Shown in pieces: positions 1 through 7,027 of a DNA stretch of 8,423 bases; position 1 is the stretch's first letter, and each line of letters opens with the position of its first letter. The stretch covers positions 1 through 8,423 of the forward strand of contig DHYQ01000093.1 in assembly GCA_002414205.1 (NCBI GenBank), written 5' to 3'. Source of the DNA: Gallionellaceae bacterium UBA5126 (lineage in GTDB: Bacteria > Pseudomonadota > Gammaproteobacteria > Burkholderiales > Gallionellaceae). The position numbers and the translations under genes are program-made. Under the pieces are notes generated by a model that was not told the DNA's origin, ran no database searches, and worked only from the letters and a program-made list of their open reading frames with translations.

Positions 1-516
1 TTGCTGAAAGAACGCGTGGTGTTTCTGGTCGGGGAAGTGAATGACTACAGCGCCAATTTGATCGTGGCACAGATGTTGTTCCTGGAGTCGGAAAACCCCG
101 AAAAGGATATCCACTTTTACATTAACTCCCCCGGCGGCTCGGTGACCGCAGGCATGGCGATTTACGACACCATGCAGTTCATCAAGCCACACGTCAGCAC
201 CTTGTGCATCGGCCAAGCTGCCAGCATGGGCGCGTTTTTGCTGAGTGCCGGTGAAAAGGGCAAGCGTTTCTGCCTGCCCAATTCGCGGGTAATGATTCAC
301 CAGCCACTGGGCGGTTTCCGGGGCCAGGCTTCCGACATCGAAATCCATGCCAAGGAAATCCTGTACCTGAAACAAAAGCTCAACGAAATGCTGGCCCAAC
401 ACACCGGGCAAAGCGTGGAAGCCATTGAGCGCGATACCGATCGGGACAATTTCCTCAGCGCGCAAGCGGCGGTGGACTATGGCTTGGTCGATCAGGTGCT
501 GAACAAACGCCCGTGA
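1..516 (+). CDS. clpP: ATP-dependent Clp protease proteolytic subunit ClpP (5' partial)
   Basis: This is the serine peptidase subunit of ClpXP and ClpAP. It forms two stacked heptameric rings in the cytoplasm that degrade unfolded substrates fed in by ClpX. The catalytic triad is visible in window numbering: Ser75 in GQAASMGA, His100 in MIHQPLGG and Asp149 in the RDTDRDN segment, with the spacing of the E. coli enzyme (25 and 49 residues apart). The substrate-binding [10 protein letters not shown] segment is at about residues 42-51. The first codon, TTG, is very probably an internal Leu and not the start: comparison with the E. coli protein (about 207 aa) suggests roughly 36 N-terminal residues, including the propeptide, lie upstream of the window. 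The frame is open from base 1 and ends with TGA at 514-516. clpX follows after 23 nt, so the two are probably one operon. Its promoter is not in the window. Confidence 0.97.
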   Translation: MLKERVVFLVGEVNDYSANLIVAQMLFLESENPEKDIHFYINSPGGSVTAGMAIYDTMQFIKPHVSTLCIGQAASMGAFLLSAGEKGKRFCLPNSRVMIHQPLGGFRGQASDIEIHAKEILYLKQKLNEMLAQHTGQSVEAIERDTDRDNFLSAQAAVDYGLVDQVLNKRP

Positions 517-539
517 TCTCACGGGACGAAGGATAAGGA

Positions 540-1787
540 ATGACTGACAAGACGTTGCGCTACTGCTCTTTTTGCGGCAAGAGCCAGCATGAAGTGAAAA
601 ACCTGATTGCGGGCGAAACGGCGTTTATTTGCGACGAGTGCATCACCGCTTGCGGCGACATCATCCAGCAGGAATTGAAGTCCGGCAAACCGGTGGAATT
701 GGGCAGTACTGGCGGGGTGACCTTGCTGACGCCGCGTGAAATTTTTGCCGCACTGGATGATTACGTCATCGGCCAGGAAAAAGCCAAGCGCATTTTGTCG
801 GTGGCGGTTTATAACCACTACAAGCGTTTGAACAGCCAAAATGAAGGCGACGTGGAGTTATCCAAGAGCAACATTTTGCTGATTGGCCCAACTGGCTCCG
901 GCAAAACTTTGCTGGCGCAGACCTTGGCGCGTTTGCTGAATGTGCCGTTCGTGATTGCCGATGCCACCACTTTGACCGAAGCCGGTTATGTCGGCGAGGA
1001 CGTGGAAAACATCATCCAGAAGCTGCTGCAAGCCTGCGATTACAACATCGACAAGGCCCAACACGGCATCGTGTATGTGGATGAAATCGACAAGATTTCG
1101 CGCAAATCCGACAACCCGTCGGTCACCCGCGACGTGTCTGGCGAAGGCGTGCAACAAGCCTTGCTGAAGCTGATTGAAGGCACCCGTGCCTCCATTCCGC
1201 CACAAGGTGGGCGCAAGCATCCCAATACCGAGTTTCTGCAAGTCGATACCACCAACATCCTGTTCATCTGTGGCGGGGCGTTTGATGGGCTGGAAAAAAT
1301 CATCCGCAACCGCTCGGTGAAAACCGGCATTGGTTTTGGCGCGACCGTTGCCAACAAGGACGAGCGCAAAACCGGCGAAACCTTGCGCGATGTGGAACCG
1401 GAAGATTTGATTAAATTCGGTTTAATCCCCGAATTTGTCGGTCGTCTGCCGGTGGTCGCCACCTTGTCCGATCTGGATGAAGACGCGCTGGTACGCATTC
1501 TGACCGAGCCTAAGAATGCCCTGACCAAGCAATATCAAAAATTGCTGGGCATGGAAAATGCCGAACTGGAATTTGCCGACGGCGTGCTGCACGTCATTGC
1601 CCGCAAGGCACTGGCCCGAAAAACCGGCGCGCGTGGTCTGCGCTCCATCATGGAACACGCCCTGCTGGACGTGATGTTTGACCTGCCTTCCATGCAAGAT
1701 GTCAGCAAGGTCGTACTGGATCACTTGAATGACAGCGGCGAACTGGTTCCCAAACTGGTGTACCGCACCCCGCCACAAGCCGCCTAG
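540..1787 (+). CDS. clpX: ATP-dependent Clp protease ATP-binding subunit ClpX
   Basis: This is the hexameric AAA+ unfoldase that recognises tagged substrates and threads them into ClpP. It has 415 residues, close to the 424 of E. coli. The N-terminal zinc-binding domain has Cys9, Cys12, Cys31 and Cys34. Walker A is GPTGSGKT at 116-123, the pore loop GYVGED is at 149-154, Walker B with VDEIDK is at 180-185, the ClpP-docking IGF loop is at 264-266, the arginine-finger region VGRLP is at 300-304, and the sensor-2 motif GARGLR is at 363-368. All key residues are intact. The ATG is supported by AAGGA at 529-533, six bases upstream; a second AAGGA abuts the ATG. It sits 23 nt after clpP with no terminator between, so co-transcription is likely. 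The TAG stop at 1785-1787 is followed by an inverted repeat that may attenuate read-through into lon. Confidence 0.98.
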   Translation: MTDKTLRYCSFCGKSQHEVKNLIAGETAFICDECITACGDIIQQELKSGKPVELGSTGGVTLLTPREIFAALDDYVIGQEKAKRILSVAVYNHYKRLNSQNEGDVELSKSNILLIGPTGSGKTLLAQTLARLLNVPFVIADATTLTEAGYVGEDVENIIQKLLQACDYNIDKAQHGIVYVDEIDKISRKSDNPSVTRDVSGEGVQQALLKLIEGTRASIPPQGGRKHPNTEFLQVDTTNILFICGGAFDGLEKIIRNRSVKTGIGFGATVANKDERKTGETLRDVEPEDLIKFGLIPEFVGRLPVVATLSDLDEDALVRILTEPKNALTKQYQKLLGMENAELEFADGVLHVIARKALARKTGARGLRSIMEHALLDVMFDLPSMQDVSKVVLDHLNDSGELVPKLVYRTPPQAA

Positions 1788-1801
1788 GCTGTAACCCCAG
1801 C

Positions 1802-1837
1802 ATGGGGATGACTTGAAAATACCTCGCTCATCCCCAT
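1802..1837 (+). repeat. 10-bp perfect inverted repeat between clpX and lon
   Basis: ATGGGGATGA (1802-1811) is the exact reverse complement of TCATCCCCAT (1828-1837), separated by 16 nt. In a clpX read-through transcript this would fold as a 10-bp stem, but only three T residues follow (1837-1839), so it is at best a weak intrinsic terminator. The GGGG of the left arm can alternatively pair with CCCC at 1795-1798 over a 5-nt loop, so two hairpins compete. The repeat also overlaps the lon heat-shock promoter: the -35 lies in the loop and the -10 in the right arm. Confidence 0.7.
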
Positions 1838-1839
1838 TT
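1812..1839 (+). promoter_or_regulatory. Heat-shock (sigma-32 type) promoter of lon
   Basis: The -35 is CTTGAAA at 1812-1818 and the -10 is CCCCATTT at 1832-1839, with a 13-nt spacer. This is an almost perfect match to the proteobacterial RpoH consensus (CTTGAAA, 11-16 nt, CCCCATnT). It predicts a transcription start near 1845-1848 and an untranslated leader of about 25 nt before the lon ATG. lon is a classic sigma-32 regulon member in E. coli, so gene and promoter agree. No better sigma-70 promoter is visible in the gap; basal expression may come from clpPX read-through. Confidence 0.85.
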
Positions 1840-1870
1840 GCACTTCCGATTTTAAGAACAGGTTATTGCC

Positions 1871-4279
1871 ATGACTGAACACACCGCTACTGCCTCCCCT
1901 GCCCTGCTGCCACTGCTGCCCTTGCGCGACGTGGTGGTTTTTCCGCACATGGTGATTCCACTGTTCGTCGGACGCAGCAAATCCATTCAGGCACTGGAAA
2001 CGGCCATGGCCAATGGACAAGGCATCGTGCTGGTGGCACAAAAATCCGCCAGCAAGGAAGACCCAACGACCGAAGATCTCTACAGTATTGGCTGTCTGGC
2101 GAACATTCTGCAATTACTGAAATTGCCGGACGGCACGGTCAAGGTACTGGTGGAAGGACAGCAACGGGTGGCTGTGCGGCAGGTGCTGGATGTGGCCGGA
2201 CATTTTGAAGCCGAAGTGGACATTGTCAGCATCACTGAAATGAGCGGCAGCGAAACCGAAGCCATGCGACGCGCCTTGCTGGAGCAGTTCGATCACTACG
2301 TCAAACTCAACAAAAAAGTTCCTCAGGAGATTCTGACCTCACTTTCTGGCATCGAATCCTTGGGGCACCTGACCGACAACATCGTGGCGCACTTAGCGCT
2401 GAAGATGGAGCAAAAGCAGGCCGTACTGGAAATCACCGACGTGCATGCCCGCTTGGAGCACCTGCTGGGTCTGCTGGAGGCGGAAATCGACATTTTGCAG
2501 GTGGAAAAGCGCATTCGTGGCCGGGTGAAACGGCAGATGGAAAAGAGCCAGCGCGACTATTACCTGAACGAGCAGGTCAAGGCGATTCAGAAAGAATTGG
2601 GCGAAGGCGAAGACGGCGCGGACATCGAAGAGCTGGAAAAGCGTATCAAGGCGGCGCAAATGCCCAAGGAAGCCCGCACCAAAGCCGAAGCCGAGTTGAA
2701 AAAGCTGCGCATGATGTCGCCCATGTCGGCGGAAGCCAGCGTGGTACGTAACTACATCGAAGTGCTGGTGGATTTGCCCTGGAAAAAACGTACCAAAATC
2801 AGCGGCGATTTGAAAAAAGCCGAAACCGTGCTGGAAGAAGACCACTTCGGCCTGGATAAGGTCAAAGAGCGCATTCTGGAATATCTGGCCGTGCAACAAC
2901 GTGTCGATAAGCTGAAAGCGCCGATTCTGTGTCTGGTCGGGCCACCCGGCGTGGGCAAAACCTCGCTGGGTCAGTCCATTGCGCGCGCCACCAACCGCAA
3001 GTTTGTGCGCATGTCGCTGGGCGGCGTGCGCGATGAATCGGAAATTCGCGGCCATCGCCGTACCTACATCGGCTCCATGCCCGGCAAGATTTTGCAGAAC
3101 ATGACCAAGGTGGCGGTGAAAAACCCGCTGTTCCTGCTGGACGAAGTGGATAAGATGGGCATGGACATGCGCGGCGACCCCGCGTCGGCCTTGCTCGAAG
3201 TGCTGGATCCCGAACAAAACAGCAGCTTTGTCGATCACTACGTCGAAGTGGAATACGACTTGTCAGACGTGATGTTTGTGGCCACTGCCAACAGCCTGAA
3301 TATCCCGGATGCGCTGCTGGATCGCATGGAAATCATCCATGTCTCCAGCTACATGGAAGACGAAAAAATCAGCATCGCCACGCGTTATCTGGTGCCGAAG
3401 TCGGTGAAGAACAACGGTCTGAAGCCGGAAGAAATCAACATCACCGAGAGCGCCCTGCGCGACATCGTGCGCTATTACGTGCGCGAAGCCGGGGTGCGCG
3501 GGCTGGAGCGCGAGATTTCCAAAATCTGCCGCAAGGTGGTGAAGTCCTTGCTGCTGAAGGACAAGGACAGCAAGATCACCATCACGGCGCGCAATCTGGA
3601 TAAATATCTGGGCGTGCGGCGCTATACCTATGGCGTGGCGGAAAAAACCAATCAAGTGGGACAAGTGACGGGGCTGGCCTGGACAGAAGTGGGCGGCGAG
3701 TTGCTGACCATTGAAACCGCCGTGCTGCCTGGCAAGGGTAAAGTGACGACCACCGGCAAGCTGGGCGAAGTGATGCAGGAGTCGATTCAGGCCGCCTTGA
3801 GCGTGGTGCGTAGTCGCGCCAAACGGCTGGGGATTGACGAAGAGTTTTATCAAAAAACCGACATCCACATTCACTTGCCAGAAGCCGCCACCCCCAAGGA
3901 TGGCCCCAGCGCGGGGATTGGCATGTCAACCGCCATGGTATCGGCACTGACTGGCATCCCGGTGCGTGCCGACGTGGCGATGACTGGCGAAATCACTTTG
4001 CGCGGCGAAGTCCTGCCTATCGGCGGTCTGAAGGAAAAACTACTGGCAGCCTTGCGTGGCGGCATCAAGGTCGTGCTGATCCCGGAAGAAAACGTCAAAG
4101 ACTTGGCGGAGATTCCAGACAAAATCAAGAATGGCCTAGACATCCACCCAGTGAAATGGATTGAACAAGTATTGGACTTGGCACTGGAGCACAAACCGGA
4201 GCCCCTAGTCGATTTAGCCCCACCAGCCGTCGCGCCGGAGAGCGTTAACTTCGATAGCAGCGCCGTTATCACACATTAA
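1871..4279 (+). CDS. lon: ATP-dependent protease Lon
   Basis: This is a cytoplasmic hexameric AAA+ serine protease that degrades misfolded proteins and short-lived regulators. It has 802 residues (E. coli Lon has 784). The N-terminal substrate-binding LAN domain runs from about residue 12 ([20 protein letters not shown]) to about 205, followed by a charged coiled-coil linker. The AAA+ module has Walker A GPPGVGKT at 357-364 and Walker B FLLDEVDK at 421-428. The C-terminal protease domain begins near 590, with catalytic Ser680 in GPSAG and Lys723 in GLKEK, spaced as in E. coli. The ATG at 1871 is preceded by a modest AGG at 1860-1862 and gives the family's normal N-terminus. The last 30 or so residues form a Pro/Ala-rich tail that goes beyond the E. 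coli C-terminus and is probably disordered. The heat-shock promoter upstream indicates RpoH control. There is no clear terminator after the TAA. Confidence 0.98.
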   Translation: MTEHTATASPALLPLLPLRDVVVFPHMVIPLFVGRSKSIQALETAMANGQGIVLVAQKSASKEDPTTEDLYSIGCLANILQLLKLPDGTVKVLVEGQQRVAVRQVLDVAGHFEAEVDIVSITEMSGSETEAMRRALLEQFDHYVKLNKKVPQEILTSLSGIESLGHLTDNIVAHLALKMEQKQAVLEITDVHARLEHLLGLLEAEIDILQVEKRIRGRVKRQMEKSQRDYYLNEQVKAIQKELGEGEDGADIEELEKRIKAAQMPKEARTKAEAELKKLRMMSPMSAEASVVRNYIEVLVDLPWKKRTKISGDLKKAETVLEEDHFGLDKVKERILEYLAVQQRVDKLKAPILCLVGPPGVGKTSLGQSIARATNRKFVRMSLGGVRDESEIRGHRRTYIGSMPGKILQNMTKVAVKNPLFLLDEVDKMGMDMRGDPASALLEVLDPEQNSSFVDHYVEVEYDLSDVMFVATANSLNIPDALLDRMEIIHVSSYMEDEKISIATRYLVPKSVKNNGLKPEEINITESALRDIVRYYVREAGVRGLEREISKICRKVVKSLLLKDKDSKITITARNLDKYLGVRRYTYGVAEKTNQVGQVTGLAWTEVGGELLTIETAVLPGKGKVTTTGKLGEVMQESIQAALSVVRSRAKRLGIDEEFYQKTDIHIHLPEAATPKDGPSAGIGMSTAMVSALTGIPVRADVAMTGEITLRGEVLPIGGLKEKLLAALRGGIKVVLIPEENVKDLAEIPDKIKNGLDIHPVKWIEQVLDLALEHKPEPLVDLAPPAVAPESVNFDSSAVITH

Positions 4280-4298
4280 TTACAAAAATAACTAGATA

Positions 4299-4318
4299 AT
4301 GACGGTCATCACTTGACC
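4299..4318 (+). repeat. Overlapping small palindromes upstream of hupB
   Basis: Two perfect short inverted repeats share one half-site: ATGAC-G-GTCAT (4299-4309) and GGTCA-N5-TGACC (4304-4318). The second ends exactly on the last base of the proposed -35 element, so a protein bound here would touch RNA polymerase. This could be an operator for hupB, but the motifs are short enough to arise by chance, and I cannot assign them to a known regulator. Confidence 0.35.
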
Positions 4319-4342
4319 ATTGCCACTTGCGCTTGATATAAA
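4313..4342 (+). promoter_or_regulatory. Sigma-70 type promoter of hupB and the tRNA pair
   Basis: The -35 is TTGACC (4313-4318, five of six consensus bases) and the -10 is TATAAA (4337-4342, five of six), with an 18-nt spacer; GATATA two bases earlier would give 16 nt. The predicted start is near 4349-4350, leaving a leader of about 46 nt before the hupB GTG. No promoter is evident between hupB and the tRNAs, so this promoter probably also serves them. Confidence 0.7.
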
Positions 4343-4383
4343 GCGGGCCGAGCTGTTTGACCCTATTTTCAACGCTACCTGAC

Positions 4384-4388
4384 AGGAG
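4384..4388 (+). promoter_or_regulatory. Ribosome binding site that fixes the hupB start at GTG
   Basis: AGGAG at 4384-4388 lies one base before the in-frame ATG at 4390, which is too close to work, and seven bases before the GTG at 4396, which is ideal. The GTG start also gives the canonical HU N-terminus MNKSELID and a length of exactly 90 aa. Confidence 0.85.
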
Positions 4389-4395
4389 TATGACC

Positions 4396-4668
4396 GTGAA
4401 CAAATCTGAACTGATTGATGCCATCGCTGCGAAGGCCGACATTTCCAAAGCCAAAGCGGCACGTGTGCTGGATGCAACTGTGGATGCCATTACGGAAACC
4501 CTGAAAGAGGGCGGCACCGTCAATCTGGTTGGCTTTGGCTCCTTCAAGGTGGGTGCCCGCGCAGCGCGTAACGGTCGCAACCCCAAGACCGGCGAAGCCA
4601 TCAAAATCGAATCTGCGAAAGTTCCTAAATTTTTCGCTGGTAAAAATTTAAAAGATGCTGTAAACTAG
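4396..4668 (+). CDS. hupB: DNA-binding protein HU-beta
   Basis: This is a small nucleoid-associated protein that binds DNA as a dimer, bends it and compacts the chromosome. With the GTG start it has 90 residues, the standard HU length, beginning [12 protein letters not shown] and ending in KNLKDAVN as in E. coli HU-beta. The N-terminal helices are at about 3-40, the VGFGSF beta turn at 45-50, and the DNA-binding arm at about 54-75 carries the conserved R-N-P with intercalating Pro63. A start at ATG 4390 (two extra residues) or TTG 4357 would be possible by frame only and is disfavoured by the ribosome binding site. Its TAG stop lies 12 nt before tRNA-Val with no terminator between, so the mRNA probably continues into the tRNAs. 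lon directly upstream fits E. coli knowledge that HU is a Lon substrate. Confidence 0.97.
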   Translation: MNKSELIDAIAAKADISKAKAARVLDATVDAITETLKEGGTVNLVGFGSFKVGARAARNGRNPKTGEAIKIESAKVPKFFAGKNLKDAVN

Positions 4669-4680
4669 CTTCATTCAGTC

Positions 4681-4756
4681 GGGTGCTTAGCTCAGTTGGT
4701 AGAGCGTCGCCCTTACAAGGCGAATGTCGGCGGTTCGACCCCGTCAGCACCCACCA
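4681..4756 (+). tRNA. tRNA-Val (anticodon TAC)
   Basis: A 76-nt cloverleaf can be drawn by hand. The acceptor is GGGTGCT/AGCACCC (4681-4687 with 4746-4752), the D stem is GCTC/GAGC, and the anticodon stem TCGCC/GGCGA encloses loop CTTACAA with anticodon TAC at 4714-4716. The T arm has loop TTCGACC, with one G-U pair in its stem. ACCA follows at 4753-4756, so CCA is encoded. It decodes GUA and probably other Val codons. It starts only 12 nt after hupB and has no visible promoter of its own. Confidence 0.98.
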
Positions 4757-4771
4757 GACTGCAAAGCTTAA

Positions 4772-4848
4772 GGAGTGGTAGTTCAGTTGGTTAGAATACC
4801 GGCCTGTCACGCCGGGGGTCGCGGGTTCGAGTCCCGTCCACTCCGCCA
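4772..4848 (+). tRNA. tRNA-Asp (anticodon GTC)
   Basis: A 77-nt cloverleaf. The acceptor is GGAGTGG/CCACTCC (4772-4778 with 4838-4844), the anticodon stem CCGGC/GCCGG encloses loop CTGTCAC with anticodon GTC at 4806-4808, and the T loop is TTCGAGT. Discriminator G at 4845 and an encoded CCA at 4846-4848 agree with tRNA-Asp identity. It lies 15 nt after tRNA-Val and 4 nt before the terminator stem, so it is the last member of the unit. Confidence 0.98.
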
Positions 4849-4852
4849 ACAT

Positions 4853-4878
4853 AAGGCGAACGAAAGTTCGCCTTTTTT
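4853..4878 (+). terminator. Rho-independent terminator of the hupB-tRNA unit
   Basis: A perfect 9-bp stem, AAGGCGAAC (4853-4861) with GTTCGCCTT (4866-4874), is closed by a GAAA tetraloop and followed by an uninterrupted T run to 4878. It is the strongest terminator in the window. It ends transcription from hupB and the two tRNAs just 35 nt before the ppiD ATG. Confidence 0.95.
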
Positions 4879-4913
4879 CATATCTGTTATTTACTCATCC
4901 GGGATCAAGTGAC

Positions 4914-6809
4914 ATGTTTGACTTTGTCCAAGAACGAAAACGTCTCGTTCAGATTATTCTGGCTATCATCATCCTGCCCTTCGCCATCTTTGGCGTCGAT
5001 TCCTACACCAAATCCAACAACGGCAAAGTCCCCGCCTCCGTCAACGGAACGGACATTTCCCTACAAGATTACGAAAACGGCATGCGTCAACAGCAGTCGC
5101 GGATGCGTCAAGTGCTGGGCGATGCCTACGATGCCAATTTGTTTGAAACCCCCGAAATCCGCAAGGCGGTGCTGGATAGCCTGATCGGGCAAAAACTGTT
5201 GGTGCAGCACGCCAAGGCAAGTGGCTTGGTCGCCACGGACGCACAAATTGCTGAAATCATCTCTGGCATTGAAGCCTTTCAGGTGAATGGCCAATTTGAC
5301 AAGGCTCGCTACACCACCGTGCTGTCAAACAAACAAATGTCTCCCCTCATGTTTGAAGCTGGATTGCGTGACGATATTTTGGCGCAACAAATGCAGGAAT
5401 CCTTCCTGCAAAATGGCTACGCTGCCAATGTCGCCACCGATCAAATCGTGCGCCTGAACGAACAAAAGCGCGTTGTGTCGATTGCGCATATCGGCGTAGA
5501 AGGCTTTATGTCTCAAGCCAAGGTAAGCGATGCAGCGGTCAAGGAGTACTACGACAAAAACGCCCGCGAGTTTGTAATCCCGGAACAAGTCAAGGTCGAA
5601 TATCTGCGCCTGTCGCCTGACGACCTGCTGGCTGGCGTCACGGTCAATGATGCTGAAGCGCAGGGCTACTACAAAGATCATGGCAAGGAATTGGGTACAC
5701 CCGAACAGCGTCAGGCAGCGCACATCCTGATTGGCCTCGCCGCAGGTGCAACACCAGCCGAACAAGATGCGGCCAAGGCCAAGGCGGAACAAGTCCTGGC
5801 CAAGGTCAAACAAAACCCCGCCAGCTTTGCCGAACTGGCCAAGCAGAACTCCCAAGACACCGGCTCTGCCGTTAATGGTGGCGATTTGGGCTTCTTCGGT
5901 CAGGGCCGCATGGTCAAGCCATTTGAAGATGCCGTATTCACCATGAAAACCGGCGAAATCAGTGGCTTGGTCAAATCCGAGTTTGGCTATCACATCATCA
6001 AGTTGGTCGCCATCAAACCCGCTCAGACCCCACCTTTTGAGAGCGTGCGTGAACAAATCACCGCCAAACTGCGCGAACAAAAAGCCCTCGATAAATTCAA
6101 CGAGCTGGCCGAGAAATTCAGCAACGCCGTCTATGAACAAAGTGACACCCTGAAAGGTGCCGCCACGCTCATCAACGGCAAAGTGGAACAAAGCACCTGG
6201 CTCAGCAAGGGCGCTGCCGCTGGCGGTCTTTGGACAGACAAATTGCTGCTGGCGATCTTCAGCGACGATGTGCTGAAAAATAAGCGCAACACCAGCGCCA
6301 TCGAAGTGGCCGCCAATACTTTGGTCGCGGCGCGTTTGCTGGAACATAAACCCGCCGCAACCCGCCCACTGAGCGAAGTACAAACCGCCATCCGGGAAAA
6401 ACTGCAATACAAGGAAGCCGTTGCCTTGGCCGTTAAACAAGGTCGCGCGCAATTGGCTGAACTGGAAAAAGGTGGCAGCCCAGCCGTGAGCTGGGGCGCC
6501 CCGCAAGCCTTGAGCCGCGCTCAGCGTCCAGAAAACCTGGAGGTAAACTTGTTGCGCAAGATTTTCCAAGCCAATGCAGGCAAGTTGCCGCACGTGGTTG
6601 GCGTGGAAATGAACGATGGTTTTGCCTTGGCGCGCGTGGAAGCCGTGCAGGATGGCGACAAGATCGACGACATGAAGCGCAAGCGCTATGTGCAGCAACT
6701 GCGTCAGCGCCAAGGCGAAGAGTTGTATCGCGCCTACATCGAAGACGCCAAGAAAAACGCCAAGATCAAGGTGGACATGTCGCTGTTGTCCACCGCCAAA
6801 CCACAATAA
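4914..6809 (+). CDS. ppiD: Peptidylprolyl isomerase PpiD (membrane-anchored SurA-like chaperone)
   Basis: This is a periplasmic folding factor anchored in the inner membrane, associated in E. coli with the SecYEG exit site. It has 631 residues (E. coli about 623). A short cytoplasmic basic segment (QERKR, 6-10) precedes a single transmembrane helix at about 12-28, giving an N-in, C-out topology with no cleaved signal. A SurA-like chaperone region follows (about 30-200). The parvulin (PpiC-type) domain spans about 263-367, with AAHILIGL around His270, NGGDLGFF at 321-328 and FGYHIIKL at 357-364. The rest is a helical chaperone C-terminus. Whether the parvulin domain is catalytically active cannot be judged here; E. 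coli PpiD has little or no isomerase activity. The ATG at 4914 has a weak GGGA at 4901-4904. A strong terminator lies 35 nt upstream, yet I found no convincing promoter in that gap. Confidence 0.95.
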   Translation: MFDFVQERKRLVQIILAIIILPFAIFGVDSYTKSNNGKVPASVNGTDISLQDYENGMRQQQSRMRQVLGDAYDANLFETPEIRKAVLDSLIGQKLLVQHAKASGLVATDAQIAEIISGIEAFQVNGQFDKARYTTVLSNKQMSPLMFEAGLRDDILAQQMQESFLQNGYAANVATDQIVRLNEQKRVVSIAHIGVEGFMSQAKVSDAAVKEYYDKNAREFVIPEQVKVEYLRLSPDDLLAGVTVNDAEAQGYYKDHGKELGTPEQRQAAHILIGLAAGATPAEQDAAKAKAEQVLAKVKQNPASFAELAKQNSQDTGSAVNGGDLGFFGQGRMVKPFEDAVFTMKTGEISGLVKSEFGYHIIKLVAIKPAQTPPFESVREQITAKLREQKALDKFNELAEKFSNAVYEQSDTLKGAATLINGKVEQSTWLSKGAAAGGLWTDKLLLAIFSDDVLKNKRNTSAIEVAANTLVAARLLEHKPAATRPLSEVQTAIREKLQYKEAVALAVKQGRAQLAELEKGGSPAVSWGAPQALSRAQRPENLEVNLLRKIFQANAGKLPHVVGVEMNDGFALARVEAVQDGDKIDDMKRKRYVQQLRQRQGEELYRAYIEDAKKNAKIKVDMSLLSTAKPQ

Positions 6810-6835
6810 TCCGGCATCTCTGCCACAAGCGCACG

Positions 6836-6880
6836 GGGCGCGGTTGCATCACCAGTCAAAACTGGTTATAGTCCGCGCCC
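6836..6880 (+). repeat. Nested inverted repeats around the leuA promoter
   Basis: The outer arms GGGCGCGG (6836-6843) and CCGCGCCC (6873-6880) are perfect 8-bp complements. They enclose a second perfect palindrome, ACCAGT-CAAA-ACTGGT (6851-6866). The inner palindrome fills the 17-nt spacer of the proposed promoter (6850-6866) apart from one base, where a repressor would block RNA polymerase. In a ppiD read-through transcript the same bases would form a long hairpin with an internal loop, which might protect or weakly end the ppiD mRNA, but no T run follows. The symmetry is seen directly; its role as operator or 3' structure is inference. Confidence 0.6.
6844..6872 (+). promoter_or_regulatory. 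Candidate sigma-70 promoter of the leuA leader
   Basis: The -10 is TATAGT (6867-6872, five of six consensus bases) and lies 17 nt after a weak -35, TTGCAT (6844-6849, matching only TTG). Transcription would start near 6879-6881, almost on the ATG of the 26-codon leader ORF. A palindrome fills the spacer, so binding of a regulator could compensate for, or exploit, the weak -35. Confidence 0.5.
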
Positions 6881-6961
6881 ATGCACTTCTCACGCCAAAT
6901 CTCCCAACTTCATTCCACCTTCAGCCTGCTGGCCGCGCTGAAGCTGCGCGTCGCGCGCTAA
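6881..6961 (+). CDS. Putative leuA leader peptide (26 codons, Leu-rich, possibly leaderless)
   Basis: This is a short ORF from ATG at 6881 to TAA at 6959-6961, ending 80 nt before leuA. Its 26 codons start MHFSRQISQL and contain five Leu codons (CTT, then CTG four times), four of them within codons 16-22 (LLAALKL). That arrangement is typical of amino-acid attenuation leaders: ribosomes short of charged tRNA-Leu would stall there. The Leu-rich part overlaps a perfect 7-bp hairpin, CTTCAGC (6919-6925) with GCTGAAG (6937-6943). No ribosome binding site precedes the ATG, but the predicted transcript start falls within about two bases of it, so translation could be leaderless, as described for the trpL leader of Sinorhizobium. 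I do not recognise the peptide, and chance occurrence of a 26-codon ORF is possible. Confidence 0.5.
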   Translation: MHFSRQISQLHSTFSLLAALKLRVAR

Positions 6962-6991
6962 ATTCTCCCTTTCCCCCTGCTGTATGTCTGC

Positions 6992-7027
6992 CGAACCTTG
7001 GCGGGTTCGTGTTGCTGATTTGATTTT
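6992..7027 (+). terminator. Possible attenuator hairpin upstream of leuA
   Basis: CGAACC (6992-6997) pairs with GGTTCG (7004-7009), extended by one T-G pair. It is followed by T-rich sequence (7010-7027) with the longest T run at 7023-7027. Its position between leader ORF and leuA suits an attenuator terminator. However, the T run starts well after the stem, which is poor for intrinsic termination, and I found only weak competing pairings (TCAGC at 6921-6925 with GCTGA at 7014-7018; CGCCAA at 6893-6898 with TTGGCG at 6998-7003). Treat it as tentative. Confidence 0.35.

Noticed and set aside
1..3. TTG at the first base as the clpP start codon
   Set aside because: It matches an internal Leu of ClpP. 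The family has about 36 more residues upstream, so the gene is simply cut by the window edge.
2393..3238. A 281-codon reading frame on the - strand inside lon
   Set aside because: It is fully contained in the conserved lon coding region, is rich in His, Phe and Gln as antisense shadows are, and has no supporting start signal.
4357..4395. Upstream TTG (4357) or ATG (4390) as the hupB start
   Set aside because: The AGGAG at 4384-4388 is spaced for GTG 4396, and only that start gives the standard 90-residue HU protein.
4625..4852. A 75-codon - strand ORF covering both tRNAs, product beginning MLAEWTGLEPATPG
   Set aside because: This is the familiar spurious protein produced by translating the complement of tRNA genes. 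The tRNA cloverleaves explain the sequence.
4909..5184. A 91-codon + strand ORF overlapping the ppiD start
   Set aside because: It is another frame of ppiD; the transmembrane anchor and conserved N-terminus lie in the 4914 frame.
5325..6806. A 493-codon reading frame on the - strand inside ppiD
   Set aside because: It is the same register effect: ppiD lacks TTA, CTA and TCA codons over this stretch. The product is low-complexity and unlike any family I know.
6813..6824. Small hairpin GGCA-TCTC-TGCC just after ppiD as a terminator
   Set aside because: The stem is only four base pairs and no T run follows, so it is not credible as an intrinsic terminator.
6688..7023. A 111-codon + strand ORF running from ppiD into the leuA upstream gap
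   Set aside because: It is mostly an out-of-frame shadow of ppiD, has a Pro/Ser/Arg-rich sequence with no domain, and no ribosome binding site. The leader ORF and promoter explain the gap better.
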